Below are positions 22,453 to 23,495 of a stretch of 23,495 nucleotides of DNA, piece after piece. A program made the position numbers and the translations under genes. The notes beneath the pieces are model-generated. The model made no database searches. It was given only the letters and a program-made list of their open reading frames with translations, and was not told the origin of the DNA. Position 1 is the stretch's first letter. Each line of letters starts with the position of its first letter. Origin of the DNA: CAZFCK01 sp964517355 (lineage in GTDB: Bacteria > Desulfobacterota > Desulfovibrionia > Desulfovibrionales > Desulfovibrionaceae); assembly GCA_964517355.1 (NCBI GenBank), contig CAZFCK010000049.1, positions 1 through 23,495 of the forward strand, read 5' to 3'.

Positions 22453-23376
22453 ATGCGCCCCTCATGCAGACGTACACTCATCCGCACTGTCGTTCTTACG
22501 GGTTTGGTGACGTGTGTCCATGTCATTTCATTGGCGTTCGCCGGAGATGTTTCGTGGGGGGTGCATTTGGCTTCCTACAGGAGTGAAGGCAACGCCGTAA
22601 AAGGATGGCAGCAGCTTGTGCGTATGCATCACGCAGCGCTTCACGGCAGGCAGCACCGGATTGTGCCGGTGGATATTCCCGGCAAAGGCAGGTACCTGCG
22701 CCTGCTTGTCGCCCCCTTGGAGAGTCGTGAAGCGGCAACGGCCTTGCAAGATGCCATTCGTGCGCGTGGTGGCTATGCCGATGCCATGACCTGCCCGCAA
22801 ATCGCCACCGCGCAAGAAAAGAAGCGACATGCGGTTTCGGTTGCCGCGCCCGTGGCTCCTGCCGCCCCTTTGCCGGTCACGGCGGTTGTGCCGCGCAAAC
22901 CGGTAGCGCCCCAGGTGCGCAAAGTTGCGATCCATGACAAGACAACGAAACCCGCAATGCCGCAATCCGTATCCCCGGAGCGTTCTCCAGAGTGTTCCGT
23001 GGTTCGATCCGATGCAGCCGCGCCTGTTCCCGGGCAGGGATTGCGCAAATACCTACCGCTGCCAAAAACAGCCGCGAACGCCGCGGTAAGGGGATTGACG
23101 CCGGAGGAGCAGCAGAGCCGGGAGCTATTGCCGTCGCCCCCCAGTCGCTATGACAATTCAGGTCCCGGATATGGCCGCCGCGTGGGATTCAGGAACGACC
23201 AGGAAGATGCAGAGGGATTGACCCTGGCCCGCCCCAGAAATAAAATCGGGCGCATCAGCGCGCTATACGGCAATATGGACGAGGACTTTGAAGAGATGCC
23301 CAAAGCCGCGCCGGTTTCCGCGGGGCAAAGGGAAAAGCAGTTCAAGCCTTATGTGGGATTTGGATTGCATTTTTAA
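22453..23376 (+). CDS. Exported SPOR-domain protein
   Basis: SPOR domains bind peptidoglycan stripped of stem peptides, usually at division sites. The 307-residue protein has an Arg-rich n-region and signal peptide (about 1-30, cut at AFA|GDV). A SPOR-like domain follows (33-112: WGVHLASYRSEGNAVKGWQQL, RYLRLLVAPLESREAATALQDAIRARGGYA), and then a long Pro/Ala-rich, probably disordered region. The C-terminus ends in YVGFGLHF, which fits the outer-membrane beta-signal pattern although no barrel is evident. The Shine-Dalgarno sequence AGGGAGG lies four bases before ATG. It is the only long plus-strand gene at this end and appears monocistronic. Confidence 0.82.
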   Translation: MRPSCRRTLIRTVVLTGLVTCVHVISLAFAGDVSWGVHLASYRSEGNAVKGWQQLVRMHHAALHGRQHRIVPVDIPGKGRYLRLLVAPLESREAATALQDAIRARGGYADAMTCPQIATAQEKKRHAVSVAAPVAPAAPLPVTAVVPRKPVAPQVRKVAIHDKTTKPAMPQSVSPERSPECSVVRSDAAAPVPGQGLRKYLPLPKTAANAAVRGLTPEEQQSRELLPSPPSRYDNSGPGYGRRVGFRNDQEDAEGLTLARPRNKIGRISALYGNMDEDFEEMPKAAPVSAGQREKQFKPYVGFGLHF

Positions 23377-23470
23377 GGAAGCACTGCATAATTGCCCCCT
23401 GACTTTGTTGCTGCGGAAAAGGCAAATCCTCGTGTATGTCTAAAGAAACGCTGATTAATTCACTGGATAT

Positions 23471-23495
23471 GCGAGGGGGAAACCCTTTGAAAAGG
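23471..23495 (+). repeat. Start of a hairpin repeat cut by the window end
   Basis: gagggggaaaccctttgaaaagg begins an inverted repeat: CCTTT (23484-23488) already pairs with AAAGG (23491-23495). The remainder (expected gtttccccctc) lies outside. It probably serves as terminator for the SPOR gene. Between 23377 and 23470 nothing else was seen. Confidence 0.4.

Overview
The window looks like a chromosomal segment of a Gram-negative, moderately GC-rich anaerobe of the Desulfovibrio/Bilophila type (Desulfovibrionaceae). This is inferred from the htrA-hslU pair, a pyruvoyl speD next to speE, a TAXI-type TRAP transporter, an L-cysteine desulfidase, and lineage-style hairpin repeats in the intergenic DNA. 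No tRNA, rRNA, CRISPR array, transposase or phage gene was seen, and I cannot name the species.

Layout: (1) 1-2955, minus strand: protein quality control, a DegP/HtrA protease followed by the HslU unfoldase; hslV is not in the window. (2) 2956-5041, plus strand: a long regulatory leader with an 18-bp palindrome, a promoter, a hairpin and a possible 18-codon leader peptide, then speD and speE overlapping by 4 bp (decarboxylated AdoMet supply and aminopropyl transfer). speE carries a run of ten C. (3) 5146-14401, minus strand: a catabolic cluster read from right to left. It comprises a YheO/DauR-type regulator, an M14-family zinc deacylase, a TAXI binding protein, a fused TRAP permease, an MmgE/PrpD-family protein, a fumarase/aspartase-superfamily lyase and, after a 255-bp gap, an L-cysteine desulfidase. 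A near-consensus promoter and two copies of the same 10-bp palindrome sit in front of the regulator. (4) 14697-17804: two small plus-strand proteins, both behind sigma-28-like promoter sequences, flanking a two-gene minus-strand unit of unknown function. (5) 17921-20670, minus strand: a FIST sensor protein translationally coupled to a PAS histidine kinase. (6) 20985-22148, minus strand: a secreted protein with two DM9-like repeats and a four-cysteine mini-protein. (7) 22453-23376, plus strand: an exported SPOR-domain protein.

The best candidate for an undescribed system is region 3. One transporter, one deacylase, one MmgE/PrpD enzyme and one C-X lyase under a dedicated regulator suggest uptake and cleavage of an N- or S-substituted dicarboxylate (an iminodisuccinate-, acyl-aspartate- or succinyl-cysteine-like compound) to fumarate plus an amino acid. 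The substrate is inference. A dispersed intergenic repeat occurs three times (1-48, 15373-15476, 20851-20912), and one copy supplies the hslU stop codon.
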